From contig CM049314.1 of assembly GCA_026874595.1 (NCBI GenBank), forward strand, positions 39,663,229-39,727,228: a DNA stretch of 64,000 nt, written 5' to 3'. The notes under the pieces were generated by a model. That model did no database searches, was not told the origin of the DNA, and saw only the letters and a list, made by a program, of their open reading frames with translations. Shown in pieces: positions 1-11,152 of this stretch (position 1 is its first letter; each line of letters opens with the position of its first letter). The stretch is from Sipunculus nudus (taxonomy: Eukaryota; Annelida; Sipuncula; Golfingiida; Sipunculidae). A program made the position numbers and the translations under genes.

Positions 1-307
1 ATATATATATATATATATTTATAAACACCCCACACCTTTACGTTTTAACATAACATAAGGGAACCATCCTGCGCACACACCACTACTTATCAACCTGATA
101 TTTATAAAAAGCAATGCTTTTTATTAATAAGGATTTGTTCGATAGGTAAATTAATACATATTTTCTAATGAACAATTGATCATTTAGCAAATTATTTAAT
201 TTCCAGAATGAAATCATTATTTTATTTTTTTACTCTATTGACCTACTCTTTATCAAAATCTTTACGAATACTGTAAACGAGTATTAATCTAATATTCTCT
301 TATTCAG
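1..307 (+). other. Partial intron with (AT)n at the window edge
   Basis: Bases 1-18 are an (AT)n run cut by the window edge. The rest is AT-rich non-coding sequence ending in a TTATTCAG acceptor used by the CTLD1 exon. The signal peptide exon of the gene must lie further left. Confidence 0.6.
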
Positions 308-900
308 GAATCATACAGCAACTGACTTACCTAGAGGCTAAAGCGCATTGTGCTACAAAAGGGGGGCTACCGATACCAAGATCTAATAAGGAACAAGATG
401 AACTACAAAGAAAACTTTACAGATTTGGAATCATGTCTGTCTGGATAAGGGGGGAGAGACACTCTCTAAATGAGTGGACGTGGGTAAATGGAACAGAGAA
501 TGGTATCTTTAAAGAATTATTGTAGTTGAAACAAGAAAATAAAAATATTTGCTTCATACAAAGATTAACATTTCTTGATGGTAAAGTTAATTAAAAAGGC
601 ATATGAAAGAAATTTACTAAAAAGTTAACTTCTATTTAAAACGGCATATATAGATTTACAAATGAAGAATTTAATTGCACCTGTTTTCATTGTTTCTATG
701 CATTATAAGGCAATATTTATGTAAATATGAACGTTCCTTTGAAAAAAACGAATTTAATCACACTCAGTTTTCCTTTCTAGTACAAGGCAACTTAAAGTCC
801 CACCAGAAACACAAATGTGCTGGTTTTGATCAGAATACAAAGAGCATTTTTACAACCGAATGCTCGAAGAAGGTCCCAGGACACGTATGTGAAGCAAAAC
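308..900 (+). CDS. CTLD1 exons (308-502 and 781-900)
   Basis: The first exon starts after a TATTCAG acceptor and encodes a CTLD core: LTYLEAKAHC (helix 1 and first cysteine), then SVWIRGE and EWTWVNGT (WIGL-like and W-W strands). The second exon carries the late cysteines and ends with the GHVCEA signature typical of CTLD C-termini. Donors are GTATCT and GTAAGT. No EPN/QPD-WND calcium site is visible, so sugar binding by this domain is doubtful. Confidence 0.75.
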
Positions 901-3900
901 GTAAGTTATACTTTGATTTCTCCTTTTTATGTTCGGTCAAGTAGAATATTACGTTCCTTTAACATCACAGAACATTTATACTTTTAATACATGCATTTTT
1001 AGACTGTGAGGATTGCTATAAAGATTTTGGATGGAAGGGACAGGTGTGCAGGAAATTCAGAGATAAATGTTTCCTGTTTCATTGCGACGAAAAGAACTGG
1101 TTCAATTCAAGGTCTGCCTGTGGTAACGAAAGCCAAGATCTTGCAATCGTCCAGAATAGCGATATGATGACATGGCTTTCTGAGCTACAGTTTTTTTGTA
1201 AGCAGTTCTGGATAGGATTACGTAGAGAAACATGGAGAGGACAGGGTATGTATAAATTATTTAACGATTGGTTTACTCTTTTGTTTAATTGTTGTATTTA
1301 TCCCAGAGTATTATAAATATAAAGATATGTTGAGTTAATTAAAGTAGATCACGATATGCTGGTATATTTAATTTGCCTGTTATGAATTCTAGAGCTTACT
1401 GAAGAAAATACAAGTAAAGATTTATCAGGTAGTTGGTGGAAAGATTACAGACCTCGCGGGGAAATATAGACCAAATGATAAAAATAATATTTCAAGGCAG
1501 TCTATAAGTTCGCTCTTTCATCATTTAAAATATGGAACCAGGCCTAATTTAAAAAAAAAACATCATTTCTTCAGAAGTTGCTATAATTTGGTATTAGTAT
1601 TACTATATATAAAATTTATGAAACTCACAAGGAGAGCCTTTGTTTGCAAACTGGGGAGAAAACCAACCAGCCAAGGGAGAGTGCAGGGTATTGACAAGTA
1701 TAGACGGAAGAACTTTCTGGGCTTCAACTGATTGCAATAATAGAGGAAACACCATATGTTCAGTTGGGGAAGGTATGTATGTCTTCAAATGCACGAGCAC
1801 ATGCATTTTGTTATGGTTCCGGGGTTATTTTATTTTTTTCAATGACTGCTCATTAAAGTATATTATGTATGATAATGTACATACGAGGCGCAAACGTATT
1901 CGATATGGTTTCAAGGTGTGTGAAGATCATGTATTTCCCTTGGTGAACAGGTATTTCCACCCACGGATATTATTCAACTCCTACAGCTAGAAAGACAGAA
2001 GATGGAAAATCATCTAGTAAGATTTACAACATTGTATTGATAATCTTAAATATGAATTTATAACGAGTTGTCCGGATTTACAGCTCTAATTGATATTACC
2101 TATAATTTTAATATTACGTTTTTCCATGTATCCACGTATCTAGATTATTCATTCTTATTAATAATTACATTGCCATTGTTTATTTCTACATCTATGAAAA
2201 TTTGCATATTCTTATGTATTTCAGACTTGACTGCAATAATTATTCCGGTGTTAATTTGTATTTTGCTGTTTGGATTGGGTATTTTTGCTTTCATTCTCTG
2301 GAAAAAGGTAAGTATTCAGTAAATTTTAATTTCAAATTCACCTTCGACTGCTGATTTTGCTTTGGCAATTATAGCCATTTCATAAATTGTGCATTCCATG
2401 CGTATTGCAGACAAATCTACTGCGACGAAGAAGTGTAGTGAGAACAAGTATTGGCGAAGATAGGATGCGTAGTGAAGAAGAGAAAAAGAATAATGAGGAA
2501 GATACGCCACTTATAGGTTAAGCATCCTCAGATATGATTAACACACGGCCTTTTGTTAGAAAGTAACGTAACTATTTACATAATATATACACTTTCCTAA
2601 AACCCTCTGTCTTCTCTATAAATTCAAAGGTTTCTTTTGATATTTTCCTTATTTCCAGGCGTATCAACACATGAATTACAAGCACGTCTCTCGGTAGAGT
2701 CAGATACATTGTCCCGTGTAAAAACATCGAAAGGTGACGAAATGACCCTCGTGGAAATGGACAAGATTTACACTGACGTCGATATCTCTTTCCAAAAACA
2801 GAAGTTAACCTTCGACCAGACATTTTCACAGGTACACAACACATGACACCCAAAAGTTGTGTTGACTTAACAAAAGAACAACAACAGAAATGTCATAAAA
2901 ATCTAGTGTACACTAAGGTCACTATGTATAAAAATAGTGGGCTAAATATAATTCATACGACACTGCGTAACCAAGCATATAAATAGCATTCGTGACCGAG
3001 CTTACGTTAGAATCAGTTCACGAAACTATTAAATAATTTATTACCTCCGGCAACGAATGTGACAGGAGGCAAGGGGGTAAATGGTGTTTTTGTGTGTCTG
3101 ATCCATAGTTAAACTTTTTTCCGCAATTTTTAACCTTCATGAGCATAATACTGAAAGTTATGGTCCCATGACGTTTTGGTGATATCAAAGATATAGAAGG
3201 TGGGTGCTGTGACAATAACATCAAAATAACGTCTCGCAGTCCTGACCAACTGGTATTTGCTGGCTGCTACGGCCTTTAAAGCGAACTGTCTAGATCATAT
3301 GACCCACTTCTGGTAAAGCCAACTCTCTTCTTGGGTAAATCCATAGTTGGCAAATTTCCTACTTATAAATTATTATTTGAAAAAGCAACTGACGAGTTCA
3401 TCAATATATTCTAAACCTAGGCTAGCCTTTGTAGATGGATGGCGTGGCTGCTCTCACGCTGACCTGTCACAGTATTTTGTCACCATCTGATATAAAGATA
3501 GAGGTGTTTATTGTAAGAAGTGACTTAATGCATTGGGTTGCTTTAACCAGTCATAGTAGAATAACTAATTTAAAGGTATACACATTTATTGATGTAGTTT
3601 TTTGGATTATCATTTTGAGATAAGCACTCAGGATGTTTTTAAAAGAAACATGAAATTCAGGTCTGCATAAATGTGCAATTACAAATATGTATAAGCATCT
3701 TATTACAGGCTTAATAACAACGTATGGAATGCTAAAATTGTGTATGTAAAACAATAGAACTGTGTATGGTAAAAAAGTCGTAAAAGCGGAATGAGGTACA
3801 CGGATGACATATCTGTATGTTCTATTCGTAAATAAATCTTGAAAATCACAAAATAAAGCACGGTATTTTGGTCTATGTTACTATATTGTACCAAACTAGA

Positions 3901-5519
3901 TCATTCATATACCATGTTATTTAATGTCGATGCAGATATTTGATGCTCTAGCGCTAAATATATCATATGATATGCGGTTATGTCTTGAAATTTCGTATTT
4001 ATTTAACATCGAATATTTGAATGAGGGTGTTTCAGAGTACAATATATTGAGCATGATATTGAAGCACTTCTTAATTATTCGATTGACGCAAATATACGAG
4101 CCATGTATTTAAATAAAAAAGATGACACGTGGCATTGTGTCAGTTATTGTATCTCAAGTCCACTTAATTACACTCCGAAAAATATAGCCAATGTTTTCAT
4201 CTATACCACATCACTTTATATGCTTCATTTTTCCGTGTTAGGCCTGTACTGTTGTCTTTTTTACCGGTCGTACGGACCTACCAAACGAATTTGTTATATA
4301 TATATTAATTAAAGAATTTTAAAAGGAAAAATCATACTGCCATTTACTAATAACACTTTTTTTCTGTACTCAGATCAAGCAGACCAAAGTGAAGCGACTT
4401 CTAATATCTGGTAACAATGGCGTTGGCAAAACAATATTGGCTAGGAAGATCTTACGAGAGTGGTTGAATTCTTTAAAATCAGACTATTCTGCAAAAGACT
4501 TTCGGTATGTCATCTTCATTCCCCTGTCAAAAATCGTTGGGGACTGGAACTTAAATGATATTTTGGGAAATATTTTCAAACTTAATGAGAAAATTGCCAG
4601 TGACATATACAAGGATGCAATTGAAAATCCAAATGGGACTTTAATAATATTGGATGGGTATAATGAGTTTAAACATATGTCGGATAGATGTTCTGAAATA
4701 CGTGGAATAGTTGAAGGGAAGTTGCTTCCCATGGTCAAAGTGTTAGTAACCTGCCGTTTCCCAACCAGAAGGTACCTTTGTGAAGGATGGTCGACATTTG
4801 CAGAGACCTATGAAGTTTCAGGCTTCCAAGAAGAGAAAGTTAAGACTTATGTTGAGAAAAATCCTTCTAAAATAAGTGATGATATTTCAAAAATGCTGAA
4901 AAAAGAGCCACTTTCTTCTCTTGCACGGTACCCACATTTGTTGCGTTTTCTCTGCGATGAACTGAAAGAGGATATGGGTTATCCTGAAATTTATGATAAA
5001 TATCTGGAATATTCTTTCAAACGTTATAACCTGAAGTACGGCTCAAACAAGAACACTGTCTTTAAATCAATTGGATCGGTCCAGCTGGAAGATGATGTGC
5101 CAAAGAAATTAGAAGATGAGGAATTCAAAGATCGTGTGATGATCGAAATTGGCAAAATGGCCATTGATAACATTATTAAAAGTAAGAAAAAAACCTTTTC
5201 TTCCGGCGAACTGAAAAAAATTTCCGAAACATCGCTGCAACTTGGTTTCCTCGTTTTCTTTGATGAATCAACAATGGGTTTTCCTATAGATGAATTTCGT
5301 GAATATTTTTCTGCGCACTTCCTGGCCATCACTGACAAAAAAAGTAGATTAGAATACTTTGGAAAGATGAATTTGAAAGCGTCTTTGGGAGATTCGTCCA
5401 ACAAAATCATGCAGTTTTTGGGTGGGCTTGTGGTAGAAGATGAGCATAGAAAGAACCAATTGAATAATGATTTGAGTGAATTTTCGCAATTGAAGGAAAC
5501 GTTTTCAAAATTTTGCTGA
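308..5519 (+). CDS. Transmembrane C-type lectin-NACHT receptor, copy 1 (3' nine exons)
   Basis: Exons read by splice sites and phase: 308-502, 781-900, 1003-1245, 1632-1772, 1951-2016, 2225-2307, 2411-2516, 2659-2831, 4374-5519. Phases run 1,1,1,1,1,0,1,0 without a break and give about 756 codons; the start exon lies left of the window. Domains in order: CTLD1, CTLD2, short stalk, one transmembrane helix, charged cytoplasmic linker, NACHT with C-terminal winged-helix region, then stop. There are no LRRs after NACHT and no death-fold domain. Known biology: NACHT proteins are STAND NTPases that oligomerise on activation, normally as soluble cytosolic sensors. Inference: a type I membrane receptor coupling extracellular recognition to NACHT assembly. 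The same exon order recurs at 42889-39153, which argues against chance joining of two genes. An alternative is two separate genes split in the 1.5-kb intron before 4374. Confidence 0.75.
1003..2016 (+). CDS. CTLD2 and stalk exons (1003-1245, 1632-1772, 1951-2016)
   Basis: The 1003 exon encodes CFLFHCDEKNWFNSRSAC and FWIGLRRE, a clear CTLD N-terminal half. The 1632 exon gives NWGENQPAKGEC, WASTDC and NTICSV, the C-terminal half with its cysteines. QPA occupies the usual EPN/QPD place, and WAS replaces WND, so the canonical Ca2+/sugar site is incomplete. The 1632 acceptor has a weak pyrimidine tract but is the only one that keeps phase. The small 1951 exon encodes a Ser/Thr-rich stalk. Confidence 0.72.
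2225..2831 (+). CDS. Transmembrane and cytoplasmic linker exons (2225-2307, 2411-2516, 2659-2831)
   Basis: The 2225 exon encodes a hydrophobic helix of about 23 residues (AIIIPVLICILLFGLG and on) bounded by an N-glycosylation sequon (NLT) outside and WKK inside, so the C-terminus is cytosolic. The 2411 exon gives a basic then acidic juxtamembrane segment (TNLLRRRSVV, EEEKKNNEEDTPLI). The 2659 exon encodes a linker with the motif EMDKIYTDVDIS. Its equivalent in copy 2 is FIDEVYTNMVLKDIS, so this linker is a family feature. The junction to the NACHT exon is phase 0. Confidence 0.7.
2832..4373 (+). other. Intron 8 of lectin-NACHT copy 1
   Basis: This 1.5-kb intron separates the linker exon from the NACHT exon, bounded by GTACAC and CAG. 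About 3035-3250 is less AT-rich than its surroundings and reads like a degraded interspersed repeat (starts near TTACCTCCGGCAACGAATG), but no family is assigned. No further exon-like open stretch with good splice sites is seen. Confidence 0.45.
4374..5519 (+). CDS. NACHT exon of lectin-NACHT copy 1
   Basis: A single 1146-bp terminal exon after a CTCAG acceptor. It shows Walker A GNNGVGKT (4410-4433), Walker B TLIILDGYNEF (4638-4670), a sensor-1-like strand LVTCRFP, the conserved proline helix LARYPHLLRFLCDEL, and a winged-helix-like C-terminus (LGFLVFFDE, IDEFREYFSAHFLA). Walker B has Asn where many NACHTs have the second Asp (LDGYNE). The protein stops about 60 residues after the winged-helix region, with no LRR or WD repeats, so ligand sensing must lie elsewhere, consistent with the lectin ectodomain. 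The exon has no initiator ATG near its 5' end, as expected of an internal splice product. Confidence 0.88.
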   Translation: MKQTKVKRLLISGNNGVGKTILARKILREWLNSLKSDYSAKDFRYVIFIPLSKIVGDWNLNDILGNIFKLNEKIASDIYKDAIENPNGTLIILDGYNEFKHMSDRCSEIRGIVEGKLLPMVKVLVTCRFPTRRYLCEGWSTFAETYEVSGFQEEKVKTYVEKNPSKISDDISKMLKKEPLSSLARYPHLLRFLCDELKEDMGYPEIYDKYLEYSFKRYNLKYGSNKNTVFKSIGSVQLEDDVPKKLEDEEFKDRVMIEIGKMAIDNIIKSKKKTFSSGELKKISETSLQLGFLVFFDESTMGFPIDEFREYFSAHFLAITDKKSRLEYFGKMNLKASLGDSSNKIMQFLGGLVVEDEHRKNQLNNDLSEFSQLKETFSKFC

Positions 5520-7033
5520 TAATAAGGCCGGTTTATGATTCACGCAAATAACCATACCTTGTCACTGGAATTTGTACACACCCTAAATGTAATATATGCT
5601 TATTGAACTCCGCTATGAAAACAAAAAATCCATAAAAGTCTGGCAAAAAATCGAATTTTCTGATTTCGACATCATCAATAAGACATTCGCCCCATATTTA
5701 AATATTGTTTATGGCTTCCATGTGTGTAGTAACATGATATGATATCTATTATATACTATTGTGATGAAAAAAATTAGCATGTTATTCTTAATTATATGTG
5801 AAAAAACATATAATTACATATATTATTTGGATTCTATATGAATAAAAGTATTCTTGCCACAAAAATATTTTTCTCTTCCAAATGTGGGTCCATAGTTGTG
5901 TATATAATGGAATGAATCTTATGCAGTTTCTATTCAATAATATTATTCGTTAGACAAAGAAAAATTACGTAATGAGCAATATGATCAAGGAATTCACTTT
6001 CCAAAATTCATAATCACATATTGCTCGAAACTTTTAATAGCAAATGGGCTTAATTCAGATAGAAGTATTCAAATCTTTAAACCTAGGTAAAAACGCCATT
6101 CTTGCAGATCCCAATATAGTACTTTTTATAAGTATAAGCCAAATGGGAAGTTAGATAATTAATATGGGAAACTTCAGTTCAACTAGAGTAAAATAAAACC
6201 CTCAATTTGATATATAACGTTTTTTATTTAACATATGACAGCCATTTAAGAATTTGTTATACCCAATAAAAAAACTGGAACAAAACCAGACTACAGACAT
6301 AACCAAACCACGAAACACCTTATCAGTAGCAAAGCTCCGTCTGCTCGATTGTCAATACAAATTTCCAAACCCTAAGGGTTTCATCGAACTGGGAAGATGG
6401 TTTGAGAAAGGGCGTATGTAGTTTTGATCTATATTCTGATATGGTGAATATTTTCATAAATTTAGAAAAAATATGTTTCAAGCAAGTGTGTTATCAATTA
6501 AAATGAACAAAATTGAAGAACCAATGAACAAAATAAATCTTTTACGAGATCAAACCAGTGCTTTCTGTTGAAAGAAGGATGTAAAATATACATATTTATC
6601 AACATAAGACATGCATATGAGAAATTTTAATTTAAAATGTTTTAAAAAGTAACACAAAATTTTGTTGACAGTCCACGAAAAGTTATATATCGAGATTAAC
6701 ATTTAAGAATAGCTGCTCAGAATGTTTCATGTATACGGAATCTGTCTGTTATCTTTTTTCAAGTGAGTTTAAATAATCATCGCAGGTCATGAGTGCAGTG
6801 AAACTATAGAAAAAAAAACTTTCTCCCTGTTTGAAAAACATTGAGAAATAAGGCTGGCCATGTGTCTCGTACAGGGGTAAAATGGTACACCCTAGCTTGT
6901 CCCTGCGGAGATTGAGATCCGTTAGTGGGGAAATGCGAAGGTTTATACCGCTTTAATACGCAGTTCCAAACGTCGGTTAACATATTTTTTCTAACACATC
7001 GACACACACAAACACATATATACATGTATATAT
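5520..7033. other. Non-coding 3' flank
   Basis: AT-rich sequence between the NACHT stop and a palindromic MITE. No ORF with recognisable domains. A 10-bp inverted repeat (GAGCAATATG ... CATATTGCTC, about 5970-6030) is the only structure noticed. Confidence 0.5.
5841..5846 (+). terminator. Candidate poly(A) signal of lectin-NACHT copy 1
   Basis: AATAAA about 320 bases after the stop codon at 5517-5519. It is the first exact hexamer noted downstream. In AT-rich DNA this match is weak evidence alone. Confidence 0.3.
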
Positions 7034-7260
7034 GTTACAGTCAATGTGTAAAATCAGTCACTTTGTAAATAACTTGTCTTTCCCCATTTCGAAATTTTAT
7101 TCAATCTGTAAAATAATTTGACTGATTTTTCAGTCAATATATAAAATTCCTGAAAATTTCAGTCATTTTGTAAAATGTCTGAGTGAATCAGACAAATTGT
7201 AAGTTGACTAAAAGTTTCAGGCAATTTACAAATTGACTGAATTTATACATTGACTGAAAC
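7034..7260. mobile_element. Palindromic MITE, copy 1
   Basis: Inverted ends: TTACAGTCAATGTGTAAAAT on the left and TTTATACATTGACTGAAA on the right, with internal sub-repeats of the form CAnTTTGTAAA / TTTACAAATTG on both strands. The same terminal sequence reappears, inverted, at 61981-61986 and leftwards, so it is a family. It carries no coding capacity. It abuts a long (AT)n tract, possibly the insertion target. Confidence 0.6.
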
Positions 7261-7318
7261 ATATATATATATATATTTTTATATATATATATACATATAT
7301 AATATATATTTATATATA

Positions 7319-7357
<39 letters not shown>
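7261..7357. repeat. (AT)n microsatellite
   Basis: Imperfect AT/TA dinucleotide run of nearly 100 bp interrupted by TTT and ACAT units, directly after the MITE. Confidence 0.9.
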
Positions 7358-7360
<3 letters not shown>

Positions 7361-8039
7361 TTAAATGAAGGATTGTAAGAATTCATGAGTGATCGCCTCA
7401 AAATGTTCTGCGTATTCATGTTAAAGTTGCACAAATTCAGTCAAACTTTATCCACCAATTTATCTATCTGGTCATCTGATGTTTCTCATACTCTGTCACC
7501 CTCTCTGTACTCTCTCCTTGTTGGCAGATGAGAATACGAATGCTGACGTTGACAATATTTACAACCAGGTTACCGGCCAGCTTATTATTGTTCACCAATT
7601 CATCCCTTTATCTTAAGATGAGTACGGTATGTCTTAATGCTTAAACTGGAATGTCCATTATTTAGTATATAACAGAATATAATAGAATTCATCCCACATA
7701 CTAGTCCGACCAAGAATAACAAAACTCAATCTAATCATGATGCAGCATTTCATTTGTTTGAATTCCTGGGACACCTAGGTAATATTAACAACATATAGCA
7801 TTTGAATCAATTTGAATGCCCATTTACCAGTGTGACCTATTTTGGAGTAAAATTCCTGATATTTTTACCTTTCATTTTGTAACTGGGTCATTCTTAAATT
7901 TGAGAGGTCTCGTTTTTTTTTATTTTGTAACGTGTAGCAAGTATTATGGGATTTTATTAAAAGTTTTTGGAAAATGACCACCAGGGGGCTTTCATCCGAG
8001 AAACTACAATATATCATTTTCGGCAATTTCTCCAAACCA
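7358..8039. other. Non-coding spacer
   Basis: No ORF or repeat recognised between the microsatellite and the tandem array that follows. Confidence 0.45.
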
Positions 8040-9240
8040 TAAACCTTAACTACATAAACTATAGCTCAATTCCCTCTCTGGGTCTTATGTAAAACCTGGT
8101 CGTCTTGTCGTTCTTGTCTTCGAGTTTGTTGAGCATGTTGGTCAGTTTCGTATGTCTGTTTGTTTGTCCGTCTGTCTGTTTACTTGTCTGTCTGTACGTC
8201 TGTTCACTCTTTACAGGCCACAATTTTGCAGCAATTGCTTTCAAACTTACTCAGTTGACTGACAATCAAACGTCCTGGAACCCTATTGCTTTTGGTCAAT
8301 ATAGTTCAAAGGTCAAGCTCATCGAAAAACTTCAAAAGTTGGTCTTAAACTAGTGTTACTTTGTCCGTATGTCTGTCTGCTTTAAGTTGTCCTCCATTTT
8401 GCCTGCTAGCTGGTTCTTGCGTCTTACATATGGTACCTTACAGTTCACTTTTTTGCAGGAATCACTTTATAACTAACACATCATATACTGGAATGATTTC
8501 ACGAAGTGCTAAGTGTATTATTTAAATAGGTCAAAGGTCAAGGTCTTTGTACCTTTGTCCATGTTGGTCCTATTTCATAAGCTATAGCTCATTTTCTGCC
8601 ACGTTTTCTCCATGAGCTGGTTTAGTCATTTAATGTCATGCTAGTGACATCTATTTCCCTTTCTTGCTTGTTCTTGCGCATAACATATAACATTCTACAA
8701 GCCACAATTTAGAAGGAATCACTTTGTAACTTAACATATCGCATATCGGAACAGTTTAGGGAAGCCGATGTGTATTATATAAACAGGCCAAAGAACAAGG
8801 TCAAAATCGTAAAAATATATAAAAAAATTATTTTCTTCATAACTTTGTCAATTAAGGTCCTGTTTTACAAACTACGGCTCATTTTCCACTATGTGTCACT
8901 CTGTGAGTATGTCTGTCTGTTTATCAAACATCCTCGATTTCACCTGCGTGCTGGTTCTTTCATCTTATATATATATAAATCATTCTACAGCCCATAATTC
9001 TACAGGAATTACTTTGTTACCTATACATATTGTATGACAGGACGATTTCTGGAAATTTTTTAGTAAATTATTTAGAAAGATTAAAGGCCAAGGCTATCAA
9101 AACCAAGTCATATTTCCATTGCTCATTGCTCATCTCTCTGACTAATTCCACGTCATTTCCGGCAAGCCCTCGACCTCTGGTCGTCTAGTTGTTTTTAACT
9201 TACTCATCCATGCACATTCTTTAACACACAATTTAGGAAA
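8040..9240. repeat. Degenerate tandem array, unit about 230-280 bp
   Basis: About five diverged units. Anchors recur: a GCTGGTTCTTGCG-like block (8409, 8668, 8950), TCTACAG-CCACAATTT (8212, 8437, 8695, 8988), AGGAATCACTTTGTAAC (8457, 8716, 9003), and a purine block AAAGGTCAAGGTC. Each unit also contains runs of GTCTGTCTG. The unit at 8528-8540 holds a perfect AGGTCA-A-AGGTCA direct repeat. ORFs here are artefacts of the GTCTGT repeats. The array may be part of a larger non-autonomous element. Confidence 0.6.
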
Positions 9241-10374
9241 GATGGTTCGATAAGCAAATGAAAATACGACGGTCAAAGCATTTGAACGGCAAATCTCACA
9301 GCATTTTAGCTACCGCTAAAGCATTTCAGTTTTGGCACACAATACAAAGCATGCTCATCTCAATTTTCATACTGTAAGAGTACGTTTATGCAAAAGACCG
9401 ATTGATCTAAATTTGAATCAAAGTATATTTGATATATACTATATGGTATCATATAATGTACTTTGTCACAACAAACTCACTGCTTTACTGTAATAAAAAT
9501 CTTCTGCATTCGGTTGGATGGATAACACTTTAAAAAAATCACGATCCACGTTCCTAAATGCCATTTGTTATTTGTTCAAACAAGGCGCAAGTTATATTTT
9601 CCTGGCAGATATCTTGTTCAGTTGGTTCCTGTTCAGTGCGTTCTCGTGAGGACAAGGTTTCGTGGTCATAACAACGAAGGTTGGCGATTATGCTGGGGTT
9701 CGACTCATACAAAGCCCGGCGATTATTGCAAAATATTGAAATACGAGATATGCGAGCTGGGCCACTTGACAAACCTAATAATCCACTTCAATGAAGAGGC
9801 CAAGAAGTTTACCTTTATCTTTGACCCCGTGATTTTTCTTTCACCTATTCAGAGCATACATGAGAGGCTTTAGAACAAAATATGAATGGCCTATGATGTT
9901 CCTAATAAACAAGTGATGTTAGTAACCAGCGGAATCATCATATAATTTTGAGTCTTTCATACGAGCATGATCGTCGTGTAAGAAGAACTTCTATAATTAT
10001 GCGTTCGAATTAAATCTGACCAGAATCAAATTAATTTATTAAAATACAACTTTTTTTATATTCTATTTGTATTTTGTTAATTTTCCTGTATTGTCGTAAA
10101 TTGATGCCGTGCCGACGAGATGGGTAAAATGTCTGGCAAGCCCTTGCCAGCACATCCCAAACGACGGGGATTAGACCTTAAAGAAGAGGCGAGACTCTTT
10201 AAACATATTAATCAACTGTATGAAAATTTATTTCATTCTTATATCAACATAAAATTACACTTATAACTTCATAATTACACTATACTTTTAACAAAAAGAT
10301 CTATCATATATATATATATAACTGTAAACAGATATTATCTAATACGGTATCTTTTTTGTCATTATTTTTTAAAG
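9241..10374. other. Spacer with one unassigned ORF (9565-9873 +)
   Basis: The ORF encodes 102 residues with no domain I recognise; its composition is less AT-biased than the flanks. An antisense ORF covers the same stretch. It may be a remnant of an unknown element. The rest of the interval is AT-rich and featureless apart from a short (AT)n at 10305-10320. Confidence 0.3.
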
Positions 10375-10541
10375 CAGTAACAGGCCATAAATGCCAAAGA
10401 ATCATTTGTAAAATTTGTCAAATTTCTTTAAAATTAAATCGTAAAGGGACAGTGAACATACAGACTAAATGTAACACCTGGGAATATGTGTGTGCAGATT
10501 TAGATTATAATTGTGAAATGCATTTTTATTGCCAGAAGTGA
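10375..10541 (+). CDS. Candidate terminal exon of a small cysteine-rich protein
   Basis: After a pyrimidine-rich acceptor (TTTTTTAAAG) there is an open frame to a TGA at 10539-10541. It encodes a C-terminal segment with seven cysteines (HKCQRIICKICQ, then KCNTWEYVC, NCEMHFYC). The spacing resembles a disulfide-rich secreted peptide, but no family is recognised and no signal-peptide exon was found upstream. This could be chance in AT-rich DNA. Confidence 0.25.
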
Positions 10542-11152
10542 TATATATGTTGTTTTGGAAGAAAATTTGCTTTTAATTCTAAACTTCTCAGACTAAAACA
10601 AAAGCTTTATAAATTTATTGATGATGAAAAAAAGAGGATATTCTGAAATGAAAAATATTTATGTATCAGTGAGGGGAGCTACTAAAGCTCATATTCTTAG
10701 ATAATTTACAGCTAACTGAGAGGTAGTTTAACAATAATAATACCTTAAAACAAACAGTGTGAAATTAGTAAAAAGACTTATAATAAGAGTATTATAAGCT
10801 TCCAGAGTGTTTTTGACAAAAGATGCGTTAAAATTAGGTAATAAGACAACTTTGGGACAAATATTGCAGTGAAGTCTTCAGCAACTAAACCTGGTTACAA
10901 CATTTTATACACCATCATATTTAATAGTATATCAAGGTTTTATATACCCCCCTCATGAATTCGAATTAACACAGCGGTAGTAATATGATTTGATTAAGGC
11001 ACATCTGGATAATTGTCTGTAAATGTATTTAAATCTAAATATATATCAAAATATCAATAGGTTTGCATCTTTTATCACAGTAATGCTGGCTTCCGAAATT
11101 GGAAATTTAGTTTACATTCCGGTCATAGCACCCGTTACATATTGGGCACCAT
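10542..11152. other. 3' flank of LRR-Ig gene 1
   Basis: AT-rich, no coding signal. A minus-strand AATAAA (TTTATT at 10614-10619) lies about 540 bases past the LRR-Ig stop and is too far to be a confident poly(A) signal. Confidence 0.4.

Noticed and set aside
1390-1470. Extra exon between the two CTLD2 exons of copy 1
   Set aside because: Acceptor-like TCTAG is present, but no reading keeps phase and supplies CTLD sequence; copy 2 also goes directly from one exon to the next.
5024-5410. 128-residue minus-strand ORF
   Set aside because: It is antisense to the NACHT exon, whose plus-strand motifs are unambiguous; the Ser/Phe-rich product reflects Lys/Glu-rich sense codons.
8059-8353. ORFs rich in Cys-Leu-Phe-Val or Gln-Thr
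   Set aside because: They arise from GTCTGT repeats within the tandem array on both strands.
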